This document shows, piece after piece, positions 32,246-41,966 of a stretch of 64,000 bases of DNA (the stretch's first letter is position 1; every line of letters begins with the position of its first letter). The DNA is from Cercophora sp. LCS_1 (lineage: Eukaryota > Ascomycota > Sordariomycetes > Sordariales > Lasiosphaeriaceae): NCBI GenBank assembly GCA_036250225.1, contig JAPZLL010000013.1:248001-312000 (forward strand). Reading direction: 5' to 3'. The translations under genes were made by a program, and so were the position numbers. Below the pieces are notes generated by a model that searched no databases, was not told the DNA's origin, and was given only the letters and a program-made list of their open reading frames with translations.

Positions 32246-32863
32246 CGGGCGCTGGTGACTGAGGAATGCGGTTTGGTTTAGTTTGGCTTGGTTGCCCTTG
32301 TCTCCCCTGCAACCCTGTCCGGACCGTTTCTCACCAACACACACGCCTACCCTCGCCCATCCATACCACGTCCGGCCTTGCAGCTAAACCAGAGAGGCCG
32401 AAACCCTCTCTGACCCCCCTTCAAGGTCAGGCAGGCTGAAGCATCCCTGCGCGCACATATGACGCAGGCCATCAAAGCCAAAGTCATGGGCAAGCTCCGT
32501 TGACACGCATCCTCGCACACATAGCATGCCAAAGCGGCCTGGTCTTGTCGTTATTGTCTCTGTCCTCCTCTGACCCTCCACGCCGGCATGGCCAGATCGG
32601 CTTCCTAAACTAGGTTTGATTATTTTCTTCCGTACCCCATCTCCTTCTGTGTCTCCATCCTATCCCTTGGCCTGGGACCTTCAACCCGGTCGCCCTGGCT
32701 GCTCGCCTCGTGGCTTGCCATCTCCCACACCATACTTATTCACCAACCCCCCATCCTCATACACCCCGTTGATCAACCCTTCACCGGTATCAACGCCAAC
32801 TTCTTTGCATCCTGCCTCGTCGTCGTCTCAGTAGTCTGAGCCTTGACGGCTCTCCACATCAAG

Positions 32864-33997
32864 ATGATGCCCTCTCTGCTCAACACCAACGCCATGGCTG
32901 GCGTCTCTCACCTTCCCTCCCACGCCGGGTACGCCAGCGATGCGATGCTCGACGAGCTCTCCAGACAGCTGGCCGCGGCCAACAACTCCAGACGGCTATC
33001 AAGGGGAACTGGCAGCCAGCGGATGGGGAATGCCATGAGGATAGTCAAGCCCGGAAGTGCCAACAACAGCCCGCGGTCATCAATGCTGCCAGCAAGGAGG
33101 AGGACACTAATCGGGGAACATCAACGGCCCCACCTGCAACCCGTCGAAGCTAGCTACCTGCCTACGCCGACACCTGAGCTGCACAAAGAGCTTGGATACG
33201 AGCCGGAACAGAGGCCAGCACGCCCCGTGAGCTGGCACCCGTCTTCACAGCAACTCTCGCAGCAATACTGCCAGCAGACGATGTCATACGCCTTCAACAA
33301 CTACAAAGAAGCCGAAATCTACAACTCCTACCAGCAGCTCCCTCCTACTCCCACAGTGTACTCTGGCTACACCTCACCCTGCTCAACATTCTCGCCGCTC
33401 TCCCTCCCGTACTCGAGCGCCCCTTCACAACAATATTACTCGCCAACGAGCCAGACCCTCTCACAACCACAACAACCACAACACACCCAACAACAACTAC
33501 CAACACCCGTTTACCAGCAAAGCCCAATTCGAAGCACAGGATCAGCCGTACAATCCTCGGAGATGGCATATCTCCCGGCCCCCAAGGTGTCGAACAGCTC
33601 CCTTAGCTCGCTCGACTGGGACACATTCGCAGCTCAGGGATTCGACAAGTACGCGGCACCACCAACGCCCGAGGACTTTGTTCCCAACCCGCCAGCGAGA
33701 ACCATCGAGACGACCCCGACGAAACTGCCTGTCGAGGAACCGTTCAAGCCGATGGAGATGGAGGATGACGAGTCAGAGGGCGAGATTCTCTACGGCATGG
33801 GTCTCTACGACGCACCAGAACAAGATTCGGTGCTGGATTTTCACCGGAGTGCGGTGTTCTCGCTGCTTGGTGGCCAATACCCCGAGCCTACTGGCAAGGG
33901 TCTCAAACTGGAGGAAGGGTGGGAGCCGCCCGTCAGCGATGACGAGGATGAGGCCGACGGGGAGGGTGATGAGCAGGATGAAGATGAGGACGAGTAA
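32864..33997 (+). CDS. Conserved-type Q/P-rich acidic protein of unknown function
   Basis: Intronless, 377 aa. The first ATG of a pair (32864 and 32867) was taken as the start; the frame upstream has no ATG. I do not recognise a named family. Seen: basic Arg/Ser N-terminal third (NNSRRLSRGTGSQR, PARRRTLIGEH), a central Gln/Pro/Tyr/Ser-rich part with many QQ and SPT units, then an ordered C-terminal third: SSLSSLDWDTFAAQGFDKYA with PPTPEDFVP, EILYGMGLYDAPEQDSVLDF, GKGLKLEEGWEPP, and a final run of Asp/Glu. The last third looks conserved because it is not low complexity. The composition suggests a nuclear regulatory or transcription-related protein, which is inference only. The long upstream region may be its control region. 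Confidence 0.82.
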   Translation: MMPSLLNTNAMAGVSHLPSHAGYASDAMLDELSRQLAAANNSRRLSRGTGSQRMGNAMRIVKPGSANNSPRSSMLPARRRTLIGEHQRPHLQPVEASYLPTPTPELHKELGYEPEQRPARPVSWHPSSQQLSQQYCQQTMSYAFNNYKEAEIYNSYQQLPPTPTVYSGYTSPCSTFSPLSLPYSSAPSQQYYSPTSQTLSQPQQPQHTQQQLPTPVYQQSPIRSTGSAVQSSEMAYLPAPKVSNSSLSSLDWDTFAAQGFDKYAAPPTPEDFVPNPPARTIETTPTKLPVEEPFKPMEMEDDESEGEILYGMGLYDAPEQDSVLDFHRSAVFSLLGGQYPEPTGKGLKLEEGWEPPVSDDEDEADGEGDEQDEDEDE

Positions 33998-35134
33998 TTG
34001 TACGACAAAACCTGTATAAGACAGTAATGGCTGGGTTTTTGCTTTTGGGGATTTAGAACTATAGGCGACTATCACGGCGGACGGCATCAGATGGGGAAAA
34101 AACGGATACCCGGTACAGGTACTACATCACATTTTGGGCAGTTTGGTGTTTTGTTTTGGGTATGGCGTCTCACGAGAGATGATACCCCCTGGCCGAGAGC
34201 CGTGTTAGCAAGGTGTCGAGAAGACCCGAAAATGAACAAGACTACCTCGCATGAGGCTAATGACGCACACTGAAACTTTTCCTCTTACGAGCACTTGTGA
34301 TTTTTATTTTGTTGAGACGGTATGACTTGAACCTGAAATTATTTGGTTGTTTACATTTCGCCCCTCAACATGGGAACAGATGACAAATGACCGCAGACGA
34401 CGAGAAACACACCGCCTCCTTCCTGGCCCACTGCGAGTGGTGGGATTTTGCAATGCACTTTTCTGCTAGGGTGGTAAGGAGAGGGCGTTCGTTGTTCTTC
34501 TCTCGTGCTTCGGCGTTAGCCGCAAGCTCGGACGTTGTTGGTGTTTGTTGAGATGGCCAATCAGAGCTGTGGGTTTACACGTCGTCGCCTGCCAGGTCTT
34601 TCGGCCTGTCGTCGCCCTCCAGAAGCAGAGACGGCCCAACGGCTCCGGCGTCTGGTAGGAAATGGTTGATGCCGAGCGTAACCCCCTTTGAGATCGCAAC
34701 GGATGAGCGCCTATCACGCAATGCGGTCCTCTCCTTTGAAGTTTTTTTTCTAGCGTTCCGGAGATCATGGTTGTAAACCCCGCCATGTGACTGGTTGGGC
34801 CCGATAACAAGCGGGGAGCTGGAGACGCCACCGCCTTTGCCACCGGATAGCAACCCCGCCATGCAGCTCCTGTGCCCCTCATTCAACATTGTCTGCAGAA
34901 GTGAGAGAAAACCCTTTTGGCCGCTATCGGACACGAACGGCCCGGGCGGAGTCATTGACATTGCCTGTAACCCAATTGACTAGCGTCAGGCTTAGTTGGG
35001 GCTAATTCCACCAGATTCTGGGCAGTAACTTTGGAGCCGGCCGTCTTGTTGTTGCGCACGAAAACACGAGCCTGTCTTCCCACCAAACAACCCACGGCAC
35101 ACGCAGCGGGACAATCACACAAGACACTCACAAG
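33998..35134. other. Spacer between the Q/P-rich gene and LYS9
   Basis: About 1.1 kb: the 3' side of one gene and the promoter of the next. Open minus-strand frames at 34.5-34.9 kb have no motif. Nothing else is seen. Confidence 0.4.
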
Positions 35135-36613
35135 ATGGCTTCCCAACAGTACGGACACCCCACCACTTGCTTTACGAGCACGCACAACGAGGGCTAACCA
35201 AACCTTAGCAAGGTGCTGATGCTCGGAGCGGGCTTTGTCACACGCCCAACCCTGGACATTCTGAGCGACGCCGGCATCCCCGTGACTGTTGGTGCGTCCC
35301 TTCCTCCTTCTCACCCATCCCCCCCTTGCTGCCTTACCAAGCTAACCACCCAATCCACCACAGCTTGCCGCACCCTCGCCACAGCACAGAAGCTCTCGGT
35401 CGGTGTTGCCAGCGCGACGCCCATCTCGCTCGATGTCACATCTCCCGAGGCGCTCGACGCCGAGGTGGCCAAGCACGACCTCGTCATTTCGCTAATTCCC
35501 TACACCTTCCACGCGGACGTCATCAAGTCGGCCATCCGCAACAAGAAGAATGTCGTCACCACCTCGTATGTTTCCCCCGCCATGATGGCGCTCGACGAGG
35601 AGGCCAAGGCGGCCGGCATCACGGTCATGAACGAGATCGGTCTGGACCCCGGCATCGACCACCTCTACGCCATCAAGACGATCGATGAGGTGCACAAGGC
35701 TGGCGGCAAGATTTTGAGCTTCCTTTCGTACTGCGGCGGTCTTCCGGCGCCCGAGGACTCTGACAACCCGCTTGGCTACAAGTTCTCGTGGTCGTCGCGG
35801 GGCGTGCTTCTTGCGCTGCGCAACGCTGGTAAGTGGTGGCAGGACGGCAAGGTTGTCGAGGTGGCCGGTAAGGACCTGATGAACACGGCCAAGCCGTACT
35901 TTATCTACCCCGGTTATGCCTTTGTTGCGTACCCGAACCGCGACTCGACCCCGTACAAGGAGAGGTATAACATTCCCGAGGCGCAGACCATCATCCGCGG
36001 CACGCTCCGCTACCAGGGATTCCCCCAGTTCATCAAGGTGTTGGTCGACATTGGCTTCCTCGAGGAGACTGTCTACGAGACCCTGACCAAGCCGGGCCCG
36101 TGGAAAGAGGCCACCAAGGAGATTGTTGGTGCCGAGTCAAGCAGCGCGGCGGATCTGGAGAAGGCCATTCTCGCCAAGGCGACGTTTGAGTCGGAGGAGG
36201 ACAAGAAGCGCATCATCAGCGGGCTGCGGTGGATTGGCCTTTTCTCGGACGAGCAGATCTACCCCAAGGGGAACCCCCTGGACACGCTGTGCGCGACGCT
36301 AGAGAAGAAGATGGAGTTTGAGGAGGGCGAGCGTGACTTCGTCATGCTGCAGCACAAGTTTGAGATTGAGCACGCCGACGGATCGCGCGAGACGCGCACG
36401 TCGACGCTTGCCGAGTATGGCGACCCGGAGGGCTACTCTGCCATGGCCAAGCTGGTCGGCGTGCCCTGTGGTGTTGCTGTCAAGCAGGTGCTCAACGGCA
36501 AGATCTCGGCCAAGGGCATCTTGGCGCCCATGAGCACGGATATCACGGAGCCGTTGATGAACGAGCTCAGGGAGGAGTATGGGATTTACCTCAAGGAAAA
36601 GACCATTTCGTAA
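35135..36613 (+). CDS. LYS9: Saccharopine dehydrogenase (saccharopine reductase, lysine biosynthesis)
   Basis: Three exons: 35135-35148, 35209-35291, 35364-36613; 448 aa, the usual length. The first exon is only 14 nt (MASQ plus two bases). Introns are 60 and 72 bp with CTAACC-like branch sites. Seen: the Rossmann start KVLMLGAGFVTRPTLDILSDAG, then LISLIPYTFHADVIKSAI, KKNVVTTSYVSPAM, NEIGLDPGIDHLYAI (substrate-site region) and GLPAPEDSDNPLGYKFSWS. This enzyme makes saccharopine from aminoadipate semialdehyde and glutamate with NADPH in the fungal alpha-aminoadipate pathway, in the cytosol. The C-terminal KEKTIS and codon use look normal. Confidence 0.97.
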
Positions 36614-36991
36614 AATTCCAAATCAAAGATACCTAGATAGAAGCAACACATAGAGGACCGGATGGGAAAAGTCATGCAGTAATGAGATACCGATGATTTC
36701 ATGCCAGATACTCGTAGTTGTCAGTGAACGTGTTTTTCCATCAGTAAAGAGTAAAGAAAGAATTGACCTCTCAAATGCATCCTTGAATATTGACGAGGCC
36801 GGTGTGACCCGTTTGATGCTCGAAACAATATCTCGACGTCCATCGCAGAAAAGTTGGACACTTGCCAACCCTCTGAACTCTCTTCGCAGCACCACGACTC
36901 GCCTCGGAAAAAAACCTTGAACCAACCTCACTTGGTACCACCAATCCACTATCACAACCATCGCAATCGCGCCCTCTAAAATAGCACAAAA
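36614..36991. other. Spacer between LYS9 and LAS1
   Basis: 378 bp between tandem genes: LYS9 3' region and LAS1 promoter. No coding signal or clear element. Confidence 0.4.
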
Positions 36992-38380
36992 ATGGTTCAA
37001 TACGTTTTTACACCCTGGCGTAACCACGCTGAACTGTTGCACGTGCGCCGTCAATTCTATCCGGAGCATTTCGCAAGGCCGTCACGGTCTTCAACCACCA
37101 GCCCTCAGGCCTTGGCAACAGTCGCTGGGCAAGCCACAGAAAACCCAACGGAAGCACAAGCGCAAAAACAAGCAGAGAACCAAGCAGAGAACCAAGCGGA
37201 ACAACATGAAGAGAAACATGCGCAAAAAGGAAGGAGCGAGCAAGGGAGCGAGCAAGGGGGGGAACGAGTGAGGGAACGAGAGGGAGAACGAGCAGAAAAA
37301 CAAGCAGCCGTCGCCCGCGTCTCCATGTGGTCGTCCCGCGGCGCCTGTCCGCATCTCGTCGATGCTACGGCGCTCCTGACGGCTGCGATGCTTGCCGATG
37401 AGAGGGCGGCGTTTGAGTCGGCGAGTTCAAGCGCGGTGCGGTTGGGGTATGCGAGTGCTTTTGGGCGGTATGTTTTCTCTCATCTCTCACACGCCAACGT
37501 TCTCTCATCAGTTTCATGGATGTGGATGCGATTTTAGGTTGGGTGGTAGTTGCTTTTTTTTTTCTTTCGAGTGGCATCCGGTCATTCCCGGATTTGAACG
37601 CATCTTTTATTTGAGGCGCATCTTTTAAGTCCCTGTTCGGGGGGGGGGGGGTTGGTCCTCTCAACGTACAAAGATGCCCCTTAAATTTGGGATATGTTCA
37701 TCAACTTCTGTAACCAACACCCTTACTCCCTCCATGTTCATGGTCTGGGTGCTACTCATATTCCACCACCACACATCACACTTCACACTTCAATGCCCTA
37801 ACAACACAACGCTCCAACAGTTTTTGCTTTTTTTTTTTTTTTTTTTTTTTCCCGTTTTGGCCCCTCTTCATAACCGATTCAAAGCTAATGGAAATGCAGC
37901 TTCGTAACAGGCCTCCTAGACTCCCACCAGGACAAAGCCCGCAAAATGTCCATGTACGCCCTCGCCAAGAGCGTTGGGCTCCCAGCTACTTTCGTCGAAC
38001 TCCGACACCAGGCTACGCACGAGCAGCTCCCCAGTCTGACGAGGTTACGAAAGGCAGCGAGGGAGGGTCTGGACTGGATCTGGAAGCAGTATTGGGTTGC
38101 ATTGGACGGGGATGATGTCTGGGTGGAGGTTGAGGCCTTGGTTGGGTTGGCAGAGACAGAAGAATGGGCACTGGAGGAGAGGGCGAGGGAGGTTGTGGAG
38201 CGGTTTGGGGAGGGGGATGTGAGACGGGTGCTTGGGGAGATGGAGGGGGAGGGAACGAAGAAAGTTATGGCTGTGCTGGGAGAGAAGATGGAATGTGAGG
38301 AGCAGGAGGAGAGAAAGGGAAGGGGGTGGGAGTTGTATGCTGAGGAGGAGTGGGTTCCTAAGCCGATTGGGGTTGTGTAA
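36992..38380 (+). CDS. LAS1: Las1-like pre-rRNA processing HEPN endonuclease
   Basis: Two exons, 36992-37467 and 37900-38380, joined as SAFG-R-FVTGLLDSH; 318 aa. Seen: the Las1 start VFTPWRNHAELLHVRRQFYP, then VSMWSSRGACPHLVDATALL, and the HEPN catalytic motif RHxxTH (RHQATH at residues 194-199) in VELRHQATHEQLPSL, followed by LDWIWKQYW. Known: Las1 cuts ITS2 of pre-rRNA together with the kinase Grc3 in the nucleolus. Odd: a low-complexity Gln/Glu/Lys/Arg insertion of about 60 residues splits the domain between residues 45 and 110, and the intron is 432 bp, far longer than others here. The protein is short for Las1, as the C-terminal tail is reduced. Confidence 0.9.
37468..37899 (+). other. 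Unusually long LAS1 intron with G13 and T23 tracts
   Basis: Begins GTATGT and ends AATGCAG with AGCTAAT before it. It contains G13 at 37639-37651 and T23 at 37828-37850. The protein frame is continuous across it. Confidence 0.8.
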
Positions 38381-38958
38381 GATGCCCGCGGGCGGTGGTT
38401 GTCTTTTTTGAAAGCGTTGGATACCCGGTGGATGTGTATGTTGGTGTTTTCTGGGTGGCCTAAGAGGTGTCTGCTCAGACTGTCTTCGAGCCGTACCTTT
38501 CTTTATCTCCGGCCTCGTTGAGGGTAAAAAATGCAGTGCCAGCCTTATCTTCTCCATTGGTCAGCGCACCGGCGCCTGTGTCGCGCCCTGGCCTCCTCCC
38601 CCGTCCTGGCTGTGGTGATGAGGAGGGTGGTCATGTGATAAGTGGGGGGACTATTGATGCATTGCCCAATGGCAACAATGTCGTCATCGCGAGCAAGCAT
38701 CCACCCACATTGCAGCACCCCTCACAGCGAACCAACAGCGGCTGTAGTGACCCGTACCATCTGAATCTGGTATCCGGTGAGGAGGAGGCAATTTGTAATT
38801 CAGCCCCTATGAATGCCCTCATTTCACGGAGGCCCTTTTCGCAGCGACACCTGAATCACCTTGCCTCGAGTGTGAGAACTCCCCTGCTTGGCGATTCACA
38901 CTGTGATTCAATTGCTTCACTGGGACTGACACGGGTGCAGCTCACCACCACCCGCACA
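38381..38958. other. Spacer between LAS1 and the glyoxalase II gene
   Basis: About 580 bp: LAS1 3' region and glyoxalase II promoter. The plus-strand frame starting at 38467 runs through here but has no family resemblance before the ATG at 38959. Confidence 0.4.
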
Positions 38959-40152
38959 ATGCGCGTCCAGTCAATCCCCATGTGTATGTCTCATCCATAC
39001 TCGAGTTTGTACAAAACATTGACAATGAAACAGGGGTCGGCAGTAGCAACAACTACGCCTACCTGGTCATTGACGACAAGTCCAAGGACGCCGTCATCAT
39101 CGACCCCGCCCATCCCTCCGAGTACTTGCTCATGCATTCCCGTCTCTCACCCAGCTAACCCCGACAGAGTCGCCCCCGTGCTTAAACAAGCTATCAACTC
39201 TGGCGCCATCAACCTCAAGGCCATTGTCAACACCCACCAGTTTGTTTCTCTCCTCCGCTCCTGTCCTCCTCACTAACATCCCTCCAACAGTCACTGGGAC
39301 CACGCTGGCGGTAACACCGAACTGGTAAATCCCAATGCCTTCTATCCAGTCGCTCACTCAACTGACAAACCACCCAGCTCACAAACCTCAACCTCCCCCT
39401 TGACATCATTGGCGGCAAGGACTGCCAAAAAGTCACCCGCACCCCGGAGCACAACTCCACCTTTTCCCTCGGCAGTATCGCCGTCAAAGCCCTCCACACG
39501 CCCTGCCACACCCAAGACAGCATCTGCTTCTTTTTGCAAGACGGCGACGAGAAGGCCGTTTTCACGGGTGATACCCTCTTCCACGGCGGTCCGTCCTCTT
39601 CCTCTCTCTCTTCCTACCTTCTGACCAGACGCCTAGGATGCGGTAAATTCTTCGAAGGCGACGGCGCCCAAATGCACACGGCTCTCAATGAGACACTCGC
39701 TTCCTTGCCGGATGATACGCGCGTTTTTGTGATTCCCCATTTCCCTTTTTTCTTCCCATTCATTCCCTTCTTCTCTCCCTTTTTCTTGCCCTCCACCATG
39801 TTGTTGTGATACTAACAGGTAAAAACAGCCCGGTCACGAATACACCAAATCCAACGTCAAGTTCGCCCTCTCCGTCTTACAAAGCGACGCGGTCCGAGAC
39901 CTGGAGGCTTTTGCGGATAAGCACAAGGAGACGCAGGGACAGTTTACCATTGGCGATGAGAAGAGACATAATGTCTTTATGCGGCCGCAGGTGAGTCCTT
40001 TCCCCCTGGGTGAAAAGTGAGTATAAAGTTGGAGTGCGAGCGAGGGATTAACATGACAAAAAAAGGACCCCGAGATCCAAAAGGCCACGGGGGAGACGGA
40101 GCCCGTTGCTATTATGACCAAGTTGAGGGAGATGAAGAATAATTTCAAGTGA
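38959..40152 (+). CDS. GLO2: Glyoxalase II (hydroxyacylglutathione hydrolase)
   Basis: Eight exons: 38959-38983, 39034-39121, 39168-39239, 39291-39324, 39378-39588, 39637-39728, 39829-39990, 40066-40152; 256 aa. Introns are 50, 46, 51, 53, 48, 100 and 75 bp. All joins restore the metallo-beta-lactamase fold: MRVQSIPMWVGSSNNYAYLV, the metal motif THxHxDH as THHHWDH (residues 60-66), HTPCHTQDSICFF, FTGDTLFHGGCGKFFEG and the substrate motif PGHEYTKSN. The enzyme hydrolyses S-lactoylglutathione to lactate and glutathione in methylglyoxal detoxification. No targeting signal is visible, so a cytosolic form is likely. The ATG was chosen because it starts directly with the conserved MRVQSIPM. Confidence 0.96.
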
Positions 40153-40596
40153 GTGAGTGAGGGATGCGGGAGTGGTGGCGGGGTTGGGTGTTGATGGTGG
40201 ACGCATAGGGAGCCGCAGTCCAACCTTTAGGGTCTTTACCGGTTGTGCTGGAATTGAAAAGATGCAGATGGTGGAAACGGTGTACATGGATGCCACCCAG
40301 TGAAAGATGGAAGGAATGTGTCAGACAGGATGATGGTCAATGAGTGGGCAGGAGGTGCTTGTGTATAGGTCACTTTCCCAGAGACCTCTTCCAGTTGGCC
40401 TCATCAAGTTAAAAAGGCGACTTGGTCAAGTAGAGCCGAGTCTTTTTACCTTTTTTTCTCTCTCGGTTATTTCCATCCCATCTTGACAGTTGGGTGCTGG
40501 TGAGGAAGGCGTTCTAGCGTTCCCAAAACACATTTGCAAGCGCAACACCATCCAGCCGCACCAAAGGGAAAGTACCCAAAAAGTATTTTGGCCAAA

Positions 40597-40624
40597 CCCC
40601 CCCCCCCCCCCCCAAAAAAAAAAA
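40597..40624. repeat. C17-A11 homopolymer pair
   Basis: Seventeen C (40597-40613) are followed directly by eleven A (40614-40624). Homopolymer length may be uncertain in the assembly. Confidence 0.9.
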
Positions 40625-40680
40625 GGATATGAATGAATGGGTTGAATGGCAAAAATCCCTCTGACTGATCGACGCCTCCT

Positions 40681-40758
40681 GCCACGGAAACCAGTCGGTC
40701 AGGAGACACCGGAGAGGGACGCCGAGCAAGGACCCAGGAGGCCACGGAAACCAGTCGG
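40681..40758. repeat. 18-bp direct repeat, copies 60 bp apart
   Basis: GCCACGGAAACCAGTCGG occurs at 40681-40698 and again at 40741-40758. The sequence between and around the two copies is different. Confidence 0.95.
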
Positions 40759-40943
40759 CTCTCCCAAGAAAGTTGTTACGTAGGGGAAATCGAATCCCCG
40801 TACTTAGCCCGCAATACACAACACCAAAAGATAGGTACGCACCATTTTGTGTATTGTGTATCTTGCTATCTCCCCATCCAAACCGACCAAAAAGCAACGA
40901 AACTGCAAAGGCAAGACAACACCAAAACGCCAAGTACGCCGCT

Positions 40944-41966
40944 CTACTCCTCATCGCCATCAACCGTCTCAACAAACGTCATGGTAAGCCCTGCATCCCC
41001 ATCAACATTGAGATTGACCGAGTCGATCGTATCTCTCCTCTCCGGCTGTGAAGTTGCCGCCGCCGGTGCAGCCAAGGGAACTTCGCGGGCCGTCACACCT
41101 TCAGTGTTTCCCTGAAATGCTACATCACCCGTCAGTCTTGTCCTTTCTTGGGTATCAAATTTTGACGGCACGCTCCACTCACCAGCCGGAACACCCCTTC
41201 GGACATACATGGTCGTCACCTTTGCTCTGCGCTTCGGGGCGGCGGCGCTCTCGTCGGCGACGTCGCGTCTCTCTCTCTGACGCTCACCTTATACACCTGA
41301 GCGTTAGCACCATCGGATCCATGGCCGACAACCGCCCAGATAAGCGGTTTAGGGGACGTACCTTCAGCGGTGGGCTGGTTATCGATAATGATGCCGACGC
41401 CGCTGCCTTCGGCGCCCGTGCCGAGCTGGATGTCGGGGCCCTTGGTCAGCGCTACCTCGGCGAACTGGAGGGCTCGGTCGAAGCCGGCGAGATCGCGCTT
41501 GGCCATGTTGTTGGTTGAGGGGAGCTGTTGCGCGTTGTCTACGCTTGCGCGGCCTAACCCTTGGAGGGTGGCGATTTGTTGGGCCTAGTCCGGGTTAGAT
41601 GGCGAGGTTACACTTGGGGTGTGGGTGTTGTTCACCTGCTGGGCGAGGGCCGGGTCAACCGCCGCCGATTGGACGGCTGGAGAGTTACCGCCTGGAACGG
41701 CGGCAGCTGCTATGCCGTTGTTGGCGTTGGCGGCGGCGCTGATGGCTGCGCCCTCGAGGGCGTTGACGAGTTGGGTGACATCTTGTTTCCCGCCGAAGCT
41801 GATCTCACCATCGCCTGTGGGGATGTGTTAGGGAGCTTGAAGCTGTAGTGATGCAGCGGGGTCGTCTCATACCAACTACCAAGGCAGGTGAATAAGCTCC
41901 GAGGTTGATGTTGAGTGGAAGGGCTGTTGCGGCGGCCGCGAAGGCAACGAGGCGGTAGTTGACCAT
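40944..41966 (-). CDS. Secreted Ala/Asn-rich protein with several dibasic (Kex2-like) sites
   Basis: Five exons: 41873-41966, 41636-41814, 41362-41584, 41183-41287, 40944-41119; 258 aa. Introns are 58, 51, 74 and 63 bp, and the second contains an in-frame TAG. Seen: a signal peptide (MVNYRLVAFAAAATALP), then NINLGAYSPALVVGDGEISF, an Ala/Asn/Gln-rich middle, SGVGIIIDNQ, and the acidic end SVNLNVDGDAGLTMTFVET. Dibasic sites occur at KR120-121, RR172-173, KRR184-186, RR195-196 and RR228-229; three are followed by Asp (KRDLAG, RRDVAD, RRDTID). I do not recognise a characterised family. Inference: a secreted or wall protein that may be cut by Kex2. A TATATATA at 42111-42118 lies about 145 bp upstream of the start. 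Confidence 0.78.

Larger units (their letters stand above)
23813..32863. other. Nine-kilobase stretch without a supportable gene
   Basis: Open frames up to about 250 codons occur on both strands, but their composition (Trp, Cys and Arg-rich, no motif, no consistent frame across plausible introns) is that of random GC-rich DNA. Visible elements: a CTG run just after the kinase stop, GGTACGTACC palindromes at 30461-30470 and 31848-31857, a 14-bp palindrome CTACTCTAGAGTAG at 30962-30975, and (CCCACGG)4 at 32218-32245. The last 1.5 kb before the Q/P-rich gene are C-rich, like a long fungal leader. No transposon ends, tRNA or rRNA were recognised. It may hold a long promoter, a non-coding transcript or decayed sequence. 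Confidence 0.5.
40153..40943. other. Convergent 3' region of GLO2 and the secreted-protein gene
   Basis: About 790 bp with no gene. It holds C17-A11 at 40597-40624, two copies of an 18-bp direct repeat, and a tRNA T-arm-like hairpin at 40783-40799 that lacks the rest of a tRNA. Confidence 0.45.

Noticed and set aside
40783..40799. Possible tRNA on the minus strand (T-arm GGGGA-TTCGATT-TCCCC)
   Set aside because: The T-arm is good, but there is no D-arm box, the acceptor stem is imperfect and the spacing to a 5' strand is too short for a tRNA.
8728..41966. A RiPP system made of the UstYa-like gene and the Kex2-site secreted protein
   Set aside because: The two genes are more than 30 kb apart with core genes between, and the secreted protein has no repeated core peptide.
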